46,815 bases of DNA from Sphingomonas hengshuiensis (GCA_003240755.1 QFNF01000020.1:1-46815), one strand, 5' to 3'; positions 8,138 to 16,972 are shown, counted from the first letter of the stretch. Numbers and translations: made by a program. Notes: generated by a model from the letters alone, not told the origin.

Positions 8138-8568
8138 CTGCCATCCTCCCCCGCGCAGGGACGGCGAACGTCGGTGGCATGCGACAGCGCGCGCCAGTTT
8201 CCGACGTGCGCCACCGCGAGCAGGACGGCACCCGCGGTACTGACCACACGTTCCGTCACCTCCCCGTCGATCGCGAACGCGCCCATGCCGAGCAGCGTCA
8301 GCCCGATCGCGGCCACGACGAACGGCCACCGGCGACCATGACGGCGATAGCCGGCCGCGATCGCCAGCACGCTGGTCGGCAGTGCCAGCGCGAAGGCCAT
8401 CGCGTGGAAGCGCTCCGGCACCGCCAGCATCGTCGCCAGCACCGGCAGCACCACCAATATGGCGGGCAGCAGCAGGCAGTGGATCAGGCACAGCACCGAC
8501 GCCGTCACCGCGAAGCCGTCGAGCCAGCGCTGCCGGCGATCGCCTGTCATTTGAAGTCCGCTGGACAT
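8134..8568 (-). CDS. MerC-domain inner-membrane protein
   Basis: The 144-residue protein has four likely membrane helices and a MerC-like N-terminal segment with a paired Cys/His (VLCLIHCLLLPAIL). MerC proteins are small inner-membrane mercury/metal transporters. In this setting, as first gene of a zur operon, it more likely moves or senses zinc. The ATG at 8568 is chosen because GGAAGA lies about 10 nt upstream; a second ATG at 8550 is possible. Its stop overlaps the COG0523 start (ATGA). The candidate Zur box begins 21 nt upstream of the start. Confidence 0.78.
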   Translation of the reverse strand: MSSGLQMTGDRRQRWLDGFAVTASVLCLIHCLLLPAILVVLPVLATMLAVPERFHAMAFALALPTSVLAIAAGYRRHGRRWPFVVAAIGLTLLGMGAFAIDGEVTERVVSTAGAVLLAVAHVGNWRALSHATDVRRPCAGEDGR

Positions 8569-8588
8569 CGGTCCGATCTTCCGTTTAT

Positions 8589-8606
8589 GTAATGTTGTAA
8601 CGTATC
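8589..8606. promoter_or_regulatory. Candidate Zur box in divergent promoter
   Basis: GTAATGTTGTAACGTATC lies in the 54-bp gap between the divergent MerC-zur operon and the ZigA-DUF1826 pair. It contains the imperfect dyad GTTGTAAC and resembles the alpha/gammaproteobacterial Zur consensus, roughly GTAATGTTATAACATTAC as I recall it (about 14 of 18 positions). It is the only AT-rich island in the region and is placed to control both directions. I judged this by eye, without a motif score. Confidence 0.6.
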
Positions 8607-8622
8607 TCATGGGACGAACGTC

Positions 8623-9858
8623 ATGGCAAGCTTCCTCCACTCCGATCGTCGCCTCCCCGTCACGGTGCTGTCGGGTTTCCTCGGCGCGGGCAAGACGACG
8701 CTTCTCAACCACATCTTGGCCAACCGCGAGGGGCGGCGCGTCGCGGTGATCGTCAACGACATGTCGGAGGTGAACATCGACGCCGACCTGGTCCGTGGGG
8801 GCGAGGCGGCGCTGTCGCGGTCGGAGGAAGCGCTGGTCGAGATGACCAACGGCTGCATCTGCTGCACGCTGCGCGACGATCTGCTGGCCGAGGTGCGCGC
8901 GCTCGCCGAGGCCGGACGATTCGATTATCTGGTGATCGAGTCGACCGGCATCTCCGAGCCGCTGCCGGTCGCCACCACCTTTTCGTTCCGCGACGAGGCC
9001 GGCGTGTCGCTGGGCGATGTCGCGCGGCTCGACACGATGGTGACGGTGGTCGACGCGCTGAACCTGCTCAGCGACTATTCCAGCCAGGATTTCCTCGCCG
9101 ATCGCGGCGAGACGCTGGGCGAGGACGACACGCGCAGTCTGGTCAGCCTGCTGGTCGAGCAGATCGAGTTCGCCGATGTCGTGATCGTCAACAAGGCATC
9201 GTCGGTGTCGCGCGAACAGCTCGCCACGGTCAGGAAGCTGGTCGCCAGCCTCAACGCCGACGCGGTCATCGTCCCCGCCGACCATGGCCGGGTGGACCTC
9301 GACCGCGTTCTCGCGACCGGCCTGTTCGATGAGGAAAAGGCATCGCGTCACCCGCTATGGGCCAAGGAACTCTACGGCTATGCGCACCACCAGCCCGAAA
9401 CGGAGGAATATGGGATAGAGAGCTTCGTCTATCGCGCCCGTGCGCCGTTCGATCCGGCGCGGTTCCATGCCTTCCTGATCGATGGCGGCCTCGACCATGT
9501 CGTGCGCGCCAAGGGCCATTTCTGGCTGGCGACGCGGCCGGACTGGGTCGGCGAACTGGCGGTGGCGGGCAGCCAGACGGAAACCGCGCGCATGGGCCGC
9601 TGGTGGGCGTCGATCCCGAAGAACCAGTGGCCCGACGACGGCCGGTTCGAATCGTTCGTCGCGAAACACTGGGACGGGATCTGGGGCGACCGGCGACAGG
9701 AACTGGTGTTCATCGGCATCGGCATGGACGAGGCCCGCATCCGGCGGCGGCTCGATGCATGCCTCGTGCCCGCCGCCGCCTTCACACCGACGCTCTGGAC
9801 GGGCTTGCGCGATCCGTTCCCGGCCTGGGGCGAGCGCCAGATGGAGGCGGCCGAATGA
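8623..9858 (+). CDS. zigA: ZigA-type COG0523 GTPase (zinc metallochaperone)
   Basis: The 411-residue G3E GTPase has Walker [10 protein letters not shown] at residues 18-26, the metal motif NGCICCT (C78, C80, C81), and the switch/Walker B block [12 protein letters not shown]. The guanine motif NKAS is around residue 190, and the CobW_C domain contains [13 protein letters not shown]. Length and blocks fit the ZigA subgroup, which is induced by zinc starvation and supplies zinc to client enzymes. It has no histidine-rich loop, unlike its neighbour at 7028-8137. It is divergent from the MerC-zur operon across the candidate Zur box and overlaps the DUF1826 gene by 4 nt. Confidence 0.93.
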   Translation: MASFLHSDRRLPVTVLSGFLGAGKTTLLNHILANREGRRVAVIVNDMSEVNIDADLVRGGEAALSRSEEALVEMTNGCICCTLRDDLLAEVRALAEAGRFDYLVIESTGISEPLPVATTFSFRDEAGVSLGDVARLDTMVTVVDALNLLSDYSSQDFLADRGETLGEDDTRSLVSLLVEQIEFADVVIVNKASSVSREQLATVRKLVASLNADAVIVPADHGRVDLDRVLATGLFDEEKASRHPLWAKELYGYAHHQPETEEYGIESFVYRARAPFDPARFHAFLIDGGLDHVVRAKGHFWLATRPDWVGELAVAGSQTETARMGRWWASIPKNQWPDDGRFESFVAKHWDGIWGDRRQELVFIGIGMDEARIRRRLDACLVPAAAFTPTLWTGLRDPFPAWGERQMEAAE

Positions 9859-10445
9859 CGTTGGCGATGTTGGAGGATGTCGTCGCATTCGGCCACGACC
9901 CTGCCTCGCTCGACGCGATCGCCCGTCCCGGGGCCGCGCTGGCGATCTGGTGGCGATCCTTGCCGGACGATTTGCGGGTCGGGCTTGCCGCGCTCGACCT
10001 CGATACGATCGACGACCTATCGGTCGATATCGACGCCGGTGCGCCGCTCGATGCGACGTTGCGGGATGCGGGCTATCCCGACGCCCTTGTCGCGCCGCTC
10101 GCCGGGGATATCGGCCTGCTGATTCGCCGTCATGCCGCGCTGACCGGCGAGGATCGACTGCGCCTGAGGCTGGAGGTGGTGGAAACCGATGCCTGCCGCC
10201 GCTTCCATGCCGATTACGTCACGCTGCGGCTGTTGTGCACCTATGCCGGGCCGGGCACGCAGTGGTGCCGTGCCGCCGCGTCTGATGCGATCTGCGAGGT
10301 GCCGACCGGCGCGGTCGGCGTCTTCAAGGGCCGGATGCTGCTCGATCCGCCGACCGTGCTGCACCGGTCGCCACCGATCGTCGCTACGGGTGAACGGCGC
10401 CTCGTGCTTGCGATCGACCCGATCCGCAACTGTGACGGCCTGTAG
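9855..10445 (+). CDS. DUF1826 protein of the zinc-starvation cluster
   Basis: The 196-residue protein matches DUF1826 in length and blocks, including [29 protein letters not shown] and [12 protein letters not shown]. No signal peptide or membrane helix is seen. Conserved acidic, His and Cys residues (E-D-C-FH-D) would suit metal binding, but its reaction is unknown. DUF1826 genes recur beside COG0523 and Zur genes, and this one is translationally coupled to the ZigA-type gene by ATGA, so it probably acts in zinc economy. About 250 bases after its stop (10446-10697) hold no gene I can support. Confidence 0.85.
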   Translation: MTLAMLEDVVAFGHDPASLDAIARPGAALAIWWRSLPDDLRVGLAALDLDTIDDLSVDIDAGAPLDATLRDAGYPDALVAPLAGDIGLLIRRHAALTGEDRLRLRLEVVETDACRRFHADYVTLRLLCTYAGPGTQWCRAAASDAICEVPTGAVGVFKGRMLLDPPTVLHRSPPIVATGERRLVLAIDPIRNCDGL

Positions 10446-10697
10446 GAAGAGACGTAGCGAACGGCTTGATCGACGATCTCCGCGTTCAACGCGCGCCCGG
10501 CCGGCGCCGTCTTCAGCGCATCCAGCCGGCCGCCCTGCGCCCGGGCCGTGCCAGCCGACCTGCTCCCCGCCAAGTTGGCTTCGGTGCTCCCATGCCCCTG
10601 GGCGGGGACGGTTGGTGCACTCGGCGGGTGCCATGGCGTCGGCGAAACCGGGAAGATCGGCACCGCCATCGCCGATCGCAATGTCCGGACCGGCAGG

Positions 10698-11426
10698 CTA
10701 CCCCTCGTTCAGCTCGGTCACGAACTCGTAGCGGTCGCCGCGATAGACCGAGCGGGTGAATTCGACGATCCGTCCGTTGGCAAGCCGGGTGCGGCGTTCG
10801 ATCCGCAGCACTTCGGAATGTTGCTCGATCGACAGGATGCCGGCCTCGGTCGCGGTGGCCAGCGAGGCGCGTACCCGCTGCGTGCCGCCGACCGGGCGGA
10901 AGCCATGCGCGTCCAGCGCGGCGTAGAGCGAGTCCTGCAGATGGTCGAGGTCGGGCATGAACTCGGCCGGCACCACCGCGTGTTCGATCGCCAGCGGATC
11001 GCCGTCCGACAGCCGTACCCGCCCCAGCCGCGCGACCCGCGCATCGGCCGCCACGTCCAGCGCCGCCGCCTCCTCATCGGTCGGCTGGGCATAGCTTTTG
11101 TAAATCCACACCACGCTCGCCACGTCGCCGCGCGACCGGGCGTCGTCGCTGAAGCTCGTCAGCCGCGCGCCGCGCGCCTCGATCCGGGGGGCGACGAAGG
11201 TGCCCGATCCCTGCCTGCGCACGACGATGCCCTCGTCGATCAACTGCTGGATGCCCTTGCGCACCGTGACGCGCGACAGGCCGGCCATCTCGCTGATGTC
11301 GCGTTCGGACGGCAGCGCCGCGCCGGGGCCGATCGCCCCCCCGCTGATATGATCGCGCAGGCTGCGTGCAAGTTGCAGATAGAGCGGCGTATCCTCGTCG
11401 CTCGTCGGCCAGGCGATGTCGCGCAT
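10698..11426 (-). CDS. GntR/HutC-family regulator of amino-sugar genes
   Basis: The 242-residue regulator has an N-terminal GntR winged helix (LPSERDISEMAGLSRVTVRK at about residues 38-57) and a C-terminal UTRA sensor domain. This is the HutC subfamily, which includes NagR, DasR and YvoA. Such proteins repress amino-sugar uptake and catabolism until a sugar phosphate binds UTRA. The ATG at 11426 overlaps the murQ stop by one base; a GTG at 11429 is possible. As last gene of the TonB receptor-symporter-murQ operon it probably autoregulates that operon. The effector would plausibly be MurNAc-6-P or GlcNAc-6-P. Confidence 0.88.
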   Translation of the reverse strand: MRDIAWPTSDEDTPLYLQLARSLRDHISGGAIGPGAALPSERDISEMAGLSRVTVRKGIQQLIDEGIVVRRQGSGTFVAPRIEARGARLTSFSDDARSRGDVASVVWIYKSYAQPTDEEAAALDVAADARVARLGRVRLSDGDPLAIEHAVVPAEFMPDLDHLQDSLYAALDAHGFRPVGGTQRVRASLATATEAGILSIEQHSEVLRIERRTRLANGRIVEFTRSVYRGDRYEFVTELNEG

Positions 11427-12307
11427 CACGCCGATGCCGCGATCGCGGCCCCCAGGCGGCCATGATGACGATCGAGCAGCGCGGCGGCGGCGTCCGGCGT
11501 CATCCCGCGCGCGATCAGCACCGCGCGGCGAATGTCGTTGCCACCACGCGCCAGCGCATCGGCGGCGGCTTGCGGATCGATGCCCGTCAGGTCCTGTACC
11601 ATCGCCCGTGCGCGGCGCAGCAGCTTGGCGTTCGACACGCGCATCGCCACCATCCGCCCGTCATGGACAAGGCCAAGCCGGATCATGACGGCGGTCGACA
11701 ACAGGTTCAGCGCCGCCTTCTGCGCGGTGCCCGCCTTCATCCGGGTCGATCCGGCGATGATCTCGCTCCCGGTCGCGGCGACGATCACATGCTCGGCCGC
11801 CTGCGTCAGCGGGGTGCCGGCGTTGTTGGCGATGCCGATGGTCAATGCGCCGGCGGCGCGGGCGGCGGCGATGGCGGCGACGGTGAAGGGGGTGCGGCCG
11901 CTTGCCGCCACGCCGATCATCACGTCGTGCGCGCCGATCCCGGCGGCGGCGACCTCGTGCCCCGCGGCATCGGTGTCGTCCTCCGCACCTTCGCGGGCAC
12001 GGGTGAGCGCGTCGGCGCCGCCCGCCATCAGGAATGCGGTGCGCTCGCTTGGCCAGCCAAAGGTCGGGTGCAGTTCGGTGCCGTCCTGCACCGCCAGCCG
12101 CCCCGACGTGCCCGCGCCGACAAAGACCAGCCGCCCGTCCTGTTCCAGCCGGGCGGCGGCGGCATCGGCGGCGGCGGCGATCGCCGCGGTCTGGGTATAG
12201 AGCGCGGCGATGGCGGCCATCTGCCCCTCCAGCATCGCCTCCACCGCGGCATGGGTGGGCCAACGTTCGAGGTCGCGATAGCGCGGATCGAGGGTTTCGG
12301 TGTTCAT
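11426..12307 (-). CDS. murQ: N-acetylmuramic acid 6-phosphate etherase
   Basis: The 293-residue protein has a SIS domain with the sugar-phosphate loop VGAGTSGRLAV (residues 63-73). The catalytic glutamates fall at E78 (DGTELHPTF) and E109 (EGAEDD), aligning with E83 and E114 of E. coli MurQ. A C-terminal helical region ends the protein. It cleaves the lactyl ether of MurNAc-6-P to give GlcNAc-6-P and D-lactate during peptidoglycan recycling in the cytoplasm. It overlaps the symporter stop by ATGA and the GntR start by one base. No kinase making MurNAc-6-P is encoded nearby. Confidence 0.95.
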   Translation of the reverse strand: MNTETLDPRYRDLERWPTHAAVEAMLEGQMAAIAALYTQTAAIAAAADAAAARLEQDGRLVFVGAGTSGRLAVQDGTELHPTFGWPSERTAFLMAGGADALTRAREGAEDDTDAAGHEVAAAGIGAHDVMIGVAASGRTPFTVAAIAAARAAGALTIGIANNAGTPLTQAAEHVIVAATGSEIIAGSTRMKAGTAQKAALNLLSTAVMIRLGLVHDGRMVAMRVSNAKLLRRARAMVQDLTGIDPQAAADALARGGNDIRRAVLIARGMTPDAAAALLDRHHGRLGAAIAASA

Positions 12308-13875
12308 GCGCGAAGTCCGTCCGGTTGGCCGCGCCCGTCCGTACCCGCCGGAGCGACACAGACCATGAACGCGACGAAGGTGCCGATGCACAGTTGAAAG
12401 GGGAAGGCGAGGCCGGAGAGCGCCGCCGGCAGCGCCAGCGCCCGGGCGATGCCCGGTTGCAGCAGCACGATCACCGCGAACCCGGTGAGCAGCGCGGCGA
12501 TCACCGATCCCGTCGTGCCGCGCCGCGTGAACAGCGCGGTGAAATAGACGCCGAGCAGCCCGGCATAGGTGAACACCATGACCTGCAACGCGAACTCCAG
12601 CAGACCCATGGTGCTGTGCCGCTGCCAGTAATAGGACGCAACCGCCATCGCCAGCATGGCAAGCCCGATCAGCCCCATCCCCGCGCGTCCGGCGGTGACG
12701 AAATGCGCCTCCGCCACGGCCCCGCGCCGTTCGCGCCACGGGCGGTAGAAGTCCTGCACCAGCACCGACGACATGGCGTTCAGCGCCGAATTGGTCGTGG
12801 CGACGGCGGCGGCGCAGATGCCGATCGTCACCAGCCCGCGCAGCCCGCCGGGCAGCTCCGTCAGGATGTAATGCATGAAGATGCTGATCTTCTCGCCCCC
12901 GAATGCCTGACCCGCGGTCCCGGCGGCGCCGGCCATCAGGTCGGGGCGGTTATAGAAGATGTGCAGTAACAGCCCGATGACGATGAACAGCCCGACCGTC
13001 GGGATCGTCGCGAACACCGACAGGTACAGGCCGCGCGCGCCGGTCCTGGCATCCTTGCACGCCAGCAGCCGCTGGGTGGTGTCCTGGTCCATGCCGGCAT
13101 TGGCGATGTAGAGCAGCGTGATGCCGGTCAGGATCGCCAGCAGCGAAAAGGGCCGCGACAGGTCGAGCGAGAAGTCGAACAGCCGCAGCTTGTCGATGCC
13201 GCCGGGCGCGCTGCGCAACGCATCGACGATCGCCCCGTTCGATGCCGGGATCGACAGGCGCAGGAACACCAGCACCGCGATCGCCGATCCCAGATAGACG
13301 ACGAACTGGATCAGGTCGTTCCACAGGACCGATTTCAGCCCGCCGATGAAGGTGAACAGCACGCTGGCGATCACCAGCAGCGCGGCGGCCACCAGGATGC
13401 CGGTCGCATCGACCGTGCCGGTGATGACCATCGCCAGCGCGATCGCCGCCAGATAGACCCGCGCCCCCCCGGCGAACACCCGCCCGATCAGGAACATGCC
13501 CCCGGCCCAGCGCGTCGCCCGGATGCCGAAGCGCATCGTCAGCAGCTCATAGGCGGTCGTCGCCCGGATCGCGTAGAAGCGCGGGATCATGACATGCGCG
13601 ACGAACATCGCGCCCAGCAACCCGCCGACCGTGCCGGTCAGATAGGTCAGGTCGGCACCATAGCCATAGTCCGGCCCGCCGAGGAACGTCGCCGCCGACT
13701 GGGTCGCCGACAGCACCGACACCGCCGCCAGCCATGCCGGGACGTTGCCGCCGGCGAGGAAATATTCATGGGCCGACGCGGTCTTGCGGGGGGTGAAGAT
13801 CCACCCCCCCGCGACCAGGACCAGGAGATAGGCGGCGATGACCAGCCAGTCCGCCGGCGAAAATGGCAGGTGCAT
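12304..13875 (-). CDS. Sodium:solute symporter (SSS family), probable amino-sugar importer
   Basis: The 523-residue inner-membrane protein has about 13-14 predicted helices and SSS blocks. These include the N-terminal AHEYFLAGGNVPAWLAAVSV and the segments FIGGLKSVLWNDLIQF and ANAGMDQDTTQRLLACKD. It couples sodium to uptake of an uncharged or acidic solute. It starts 6 nt after the receptor stop and overlaps murQ. The natural reading is therefore that it carries MurNAc (or anhydroMurNAc/GlcNAc) across the inner membrane after the receptor has brought it through the outer membrane. Substrate is inferred from context only. Confidence 0.9.
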   Translation of the reverse strand: MHLPFSPADWLVIAAYLLVLVAGGWIFTPRKTASAHEYFLAGGNVPAWLAAVSVLSATQSAATFLGGPDYGYGADLTYLTGTVGGLLGAMFVAHVMIPRFYAIRATTAYELLTMRFGIRATRWAGGMFLIGRVFAGGARVYLAAIALAMVITGTVDATGILVAAALLVIASVLFTFIGGLKSVLWNDLIQFVVYLGSAIAVLVFLRLSIPASNGAIVDALRSAPGGIDKLRLFDFSLDLSRPFSLLAILTGITLLYIANAGMDQDTTQRLLACKDARTGARGLYLSVFATIPTVGLFIVIGLLLHIFYNRPDLMAGAAGTAGQAFGGEKISIFMHYILTELPGGLRGLVTIGICAAAVATTNSALNAMSSVLVQDFYRPWRERRGAVAEAHFVTAGRAGMGLIGLAMLAMAVASYYWQRHSTMGLLEFALQVMVFTYAGLLGVYFTALFTRRGTTGSVIAALLTGFAVIVLLQPGIARALALPAALSGLAFPFQLCIGTFVAFMVCVAPAGTDGRGQPDGLRA

Positions 13876-13880
13876 GGCGT

Positions 13881-16619
13881 TTACATCTTCGCGGTCAGGG
13901 TAAAGCCGATCGTACGGCCGAGAATGTCGTACGTGTCGGGGAAGGTGTTGAACACCCCGCCCGCCGACACGCGCGGCGGACGGCGGTCGAGCAGGTTGTA
14001 GATGCCGGCGCTCATCGTGATCGCGGGCGTGAAGTCGCGCGACGCCGACAGGTCGAACGTGTCCTGCGCGCCGATCGTCTCGGTCGAACCCGCCGCGCTG
14101 GACTTCACCCGTCCGATCCGCTGCCAGTCGAACTGGATCACGCCGGCGTCGAACAGGATGCCGATGCCGGCGGTATGGCGGTAATCAGGCTGTACCAATG
14201 TCGTACCATCGCTGGAACAGGTAGCACCGAACGTACCCTTGCACTGCACCGCATCCACCGTCGGATTGGCCTGGATCAGATAGGAGGTGACGACATTGCC
14301 CTGATAGCTGGCGCGCAGGCCGATGCCGTCCATCCATTCGGGACGCAGCGTATAGCTGGCGGCGATGTCCAGCCCGCGCTGGAGCAGGCGGCCGAGATTC
14401 TGGTTGTTGACGAACGCGTCGCGGAAGCTGCCATCGGCGTTGCGCGTCACCAGGTTGCACAGCGGATTGCCCGCGGTCGGGTTGGTGATGTAGCAACTGG
14501 TGATCGCCGCGATCGGCTGGATCACGCCCACCGCGCCGCGCAGGTCCAGTTCGTACCAGTCGACCGTCACGTTCAGGTCGCGGGCGAATGCGGGGGTCAG
14601 CACCGCGCCGACCGTCTTGGTGTACCCCGTTTCGGGCTGGATATCGGGATTGCCGCCGTAGAAATAGCTGCCGGTGAGATAGCCGGGCGCGGTCGAATTG
14701 GCCGCCCCCTGCGCCGGCGCGCCCAGCCGGTCGCACTGCGCGCGGTTGCCGGTGCCCAGCACGCACGGATCGCCGCCATAGCGCGGCTTCAGCCGGTCGA
14801 CCGTCACCAGGCTGCTGAACGGCAGCGAGGACGTGCTGCCGGCGAACTCGCCGAAATTGGGGGTGCGCAGCACGCGCTGATAGGTGCCGCGCAGCCGCAG
14901 GTTGCGGTCGATCGCCCAGTTGGCCTCCGCCTTCCACGTGCCATGGGTACCGAACAGGTCGTAATCGGACAGGCGATAGGCCCCGCCGACGTCGAGCTGG
15001 TGGATGAACGGGGTGTCGTGGATCAGCGGCACGCGCAGTTCGCCGTACAGCTCCTTCACGTCGAACGCGCCCGAATAGGCCCCCTGTACGCCCTGCCGGT
15101 AGCTGTTGCCCGACAGCAGCGCGCTGTCCTGCTGGATGCTGGCGGTTTCGCGGCGATATTCGACGCCCGCGGCAAAACCGATCGCGCCGGCGGGCAGGGT
15201 GAACAGGTCGTCCAGCGTCCCGCTGATCGTCGCGGCGGTGACGAACTGGTCGCGCTTGCGGTTGAAGCCGTTGATCGGGCTGCCCAGCGCCGCCGCGATG
15301 CCCGGGCGGTTGGGGCCAAAGATATCGACGGTGTTGACGATCGCCGCGAAATTGTTCGCGCCGCCGGCATTGGCGACCAGCCCGTCGCCGCCGATCAGCG
15401 AATTTTCGGTGGAGCGGCCATATTGGGCATAGACGTTCCACTGCAGCGCCCCGGTCAGCGCCCCGCGCAACCCCGACTGCAACTGCAACGTATCGCGTTC
15501 GGTGCGATAGGTGATGAGGCCCAGTTCGGCGAGCGAGCGGTTGACGTTCACCTGCGCCACGCCGTTGACGAAGGTAAGCTGGCTGCGGATCGCGTCGGTC
15601 AGGAACGGGTTGGTCGCGGCGATGCCGACGGTACGGTTGACGCTGGCCGGCTGCGCGCCCGGCGTACCCGTCTCCTCGGTACGCGCGTTGGTGAACATCG
15701 CGCGCCCATACAGCTCGACCGCAGGCGCCAGATCATATTTGTACAGCGCGGCAAGGTTGATGCGCCGCAGCGGCGATACCAGCGGATAGCTGCCCGAAAT
15801 GTTCGAGGTCGCCGACGGCGTGGTGGTGAACGCACCGGCATCGGTAAAGCCGAACCGCCGCCCGCTGGCGACGTCGGTGAACACGCCGCCGATGCTGGGA
15901 ATGGTCTGGTTCGGGGTGGCGGCCCAGTCGCGCTGGCGCGCCCGGATGCCGTCGCGCTGGGTATAGTCGGCGGCGAACACCAGATTGCCGGACCCGCCGA
16001 CGCCGGTGCCGAGCATCACCGACCCGCCATATTGCGCGCCGCCGCGCACCGACAACCGGCTGGCGGCGGTGCCGCGGACCCCCTCGAAATCATCGTTCAG
16101 GATGAAGTTGACGACGCCTGCCACCGCATCGGCCCCATAGACCGCGGCGGCACCCCCGGTCAGCACGTCGACCCGCTTGATGAGCGATGCGGGGATGGCG
16201 TTGACGTCGACCGAGTTGCGAAAGCTGAACGGTGCGGCGCGGGTGCCGTCGATCAGCACCAGCGACCGGCTCTGCCCGAAATTGCGCAGTTCCAGCACCT
16301 GCGCCCCGAACGCATCGCTGCCCTGCGACCCCTGGCGCACGCCCCCCGACAATTGCGGCAGCTTGGTCGAGAAATCCTCGATCGTCAGCGCCGATTGCAA
16401 CCGGATCTGCTGTTCGGTGGTCGACGCGACCGGGCTGCTGGATACGAGGCCGGGGATCGGGATGCGCGTGCCGGTCACGACGATCTCGCCCTCGGCCGGG
16501 GCGTCGGATGCGGGGGCAGGCGCAGGCGGCGGGGTCTGCGCGCTCGCTGCGGCGGGCAACTGTGTCAGGCTGATGGCCAGTGCGGCGAGGGCGGTGGTAT
16601 GCCGGAACGACTGTGCCAT
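13881..16619 (-). CDS. TonB-dependent receptor of the MurNAc/amino-sugar operon
   Basis: The 912-residue outer-membrane receptor has a signal peptide (ALAALAISLTQLPAAASAQ), a proline-rich spacer, and a TonB-box region EIVVTGTRIP. The plug contains VLIDGTRAAPF and VLTGGAAAVYGADAVAGVVNF, and the barrel ends DILGRTIGFTLTAKM. I prefer the ATG at 16619, which has AGAGAG 9 nt upstream, over the ATG at 16637, which has no ribosome binding site. It is the first gene of the operon with SSS symporter, murQ and GntR. It probably takes up peptidoglycan fragments or chitin-type amino sugars. The intergenic region 16620-17015 (about 400 bases) holds this gene's promoter and that of the divergent pectate lyase. 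Confidence 0.93.
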   Translation of the reverse strand: MAQSFRHTTALAALAISLTQLPAAASAQTPPPAPAPASDAPAEGEIVVTGTRIPIPGLVSSSPVASTTEQQIRLQSALTIEDFSTKLPQLSGGVRQGSQGSDAFGAQVLELRNFGQSRSLVLIDGTRAAPFSFRNSVDVNAIPASLIKRVDVLTGGAAAVYGADAVAGVVNFILNDDFEGVRGTAASRLSVRGGAQYGGSVMLGTGVGGSGNLVFAADYTQRDGIRARQRDWAATPNQTIPSIGGVFTDVASGRRFGFTDAGAFTTTPSATSNISGSYPLVSPLRRINLAALYKYDLAPAVELYGRAMFTNARTEETGTPGAQPASVNRTVGIAATNPFLTDAIRSQLTFVNGVAQVNVNRSLAELGLITYRTERDTLQLQSGLRGALTGALQWNVYAQYGRSTENSLIGGDGLVANAGGANNFAAIVNTVDIFGPNRPGIAAALGSPINGFNRKRDQFVTAATISGTLDDLFTLPAGAIGFAAGVEYRRETASIQQDSALLSGNSYRQGVQGAYSGAFDVKELYGELRVPLIHDTPFIHQLDVGGAYRLSDYDLFGTHGTWKAEANWAIDRNLRLRGTYQRVLRTPNFGEFAGSTSSLPFSSLVTVDRLKPRYGGDPCVLGTGNRAQCDRLGAPAQGAANSTAPGYLTGSYFYGGNPDIQPETGYTKTVGAVLTPAFARDLNVTVDWYELDLRGAVGVIQPIAAITSCYITNPTAGNPLCNLVTRNADGSFRDAFVNNQNLGRLLQRGLDIAASYTLRPEWMDGIGLRASYQGNVVTSYLIQANPTVDAVQCKGTFGATCSSDGTTLVQPDYRHTAGIGILFDAGVIQFDWQRIGRVKSSAAGSTETIGAQDTFDLSASRDFTPAITMSAGIYNLLDRRPPRVSAGGVFNTFPDTYDILGRTIGFTLTAKM

Positions 16620-16719
16620 GAGCGTGCTCTCTTTCATGTTGCTGGTGGATGGTTTCCGCCCGTGCTCGGGCCGGCCTGCTGCGACCGCAAATGTGCAGAC
16701 CTTTGCGGGATATGTAAAG

Positions 16720-16737
16720 TAGTGGTGGCATAGTGGT
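16720..16737. promoter_or_regulatory. Candidate regulator site: TAGTGGT direct repeat
   Basis: TAGTGGT occurs at 16720-16726 and 16731-16737, 11 bp (one helical turn) apart, in the AT-richer part of the divergent intergenic region about 100 bases upstream of the amino-sugar receptor start. GGT/ACC half-sites are usual for HutC-type GntR regulators, so it may be the site of the regulator at 10698-11426. Direct rather than inverted geometry weakens the case. Confidence 0.3.
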
Positions 16738-16930
16738 ATTGTACGACGCCCACAGTTCCGGGGCTGGTGCGCCGCCGGGCGGGCAGGGCTGCGTCATGCG
16801 CTTCCGCCTGTCGTCCGGCGGCCTTCCGCCCCCGCCCGGAACGGTCCGGGGCGTCGGCGCCGTCCGGGCCACATTCCCGTGCGCGATGCGGCCGGTTGCA
16901 GCTAAAAAAAGCCGCAGGTAATTGTCGGGG

Positions 16931-16961
16931 TTGACAGCTTGGCCATCTGCGTTCGTAATGA
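16931..16961 (+). promoter_or_regulatory. Probable sigma-70 promoter of the pectate lyase gene
   Basis: A consensus -35 TTGACA (16931-16936) is followed at 18-19 bp by a -10-like GTAATG/TAATGA (16955-16961). The LacI-like operator at 16958-16972 overlaps the -10, which fits repression by blocking polymerase. The leader to the start codon is about 48 nt. Confidence 0.5.
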
Positions 16962-16972
16962 CACCGGTTTCC
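16958..16972. promoter_or_regulatory. LacI-like operator, copy 1 (pectin locus)
   Basis: ATGACACCGGTTTCC has the central ACCGGT dyad typical of LacI-family operators, with half-sites GACACC/GGTTTC. The identical 15-mer recurs at 18347-18361. This copy overlaps the -10 region of the pectate lyase promoter and ends 43 nt before the start codon. Confidence 0.6.

Noticed and set aside
10446..10697. Minus-strand open frame running through the gap between the DUF1826 gene and the GntR gene (part of 10241-10681)
   Set aside because: No family pattern, no ribosome binding site, and it overlaps the 3' end of the well-supported DUF1826 gene.
13863..16733. 956-codon open frame antisense to the amino-sugar receptor
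   Set aside because: Composition (Arg, Ala, Gly, Gln) is that of a shadow frame; no ribosome site or domain is visible.
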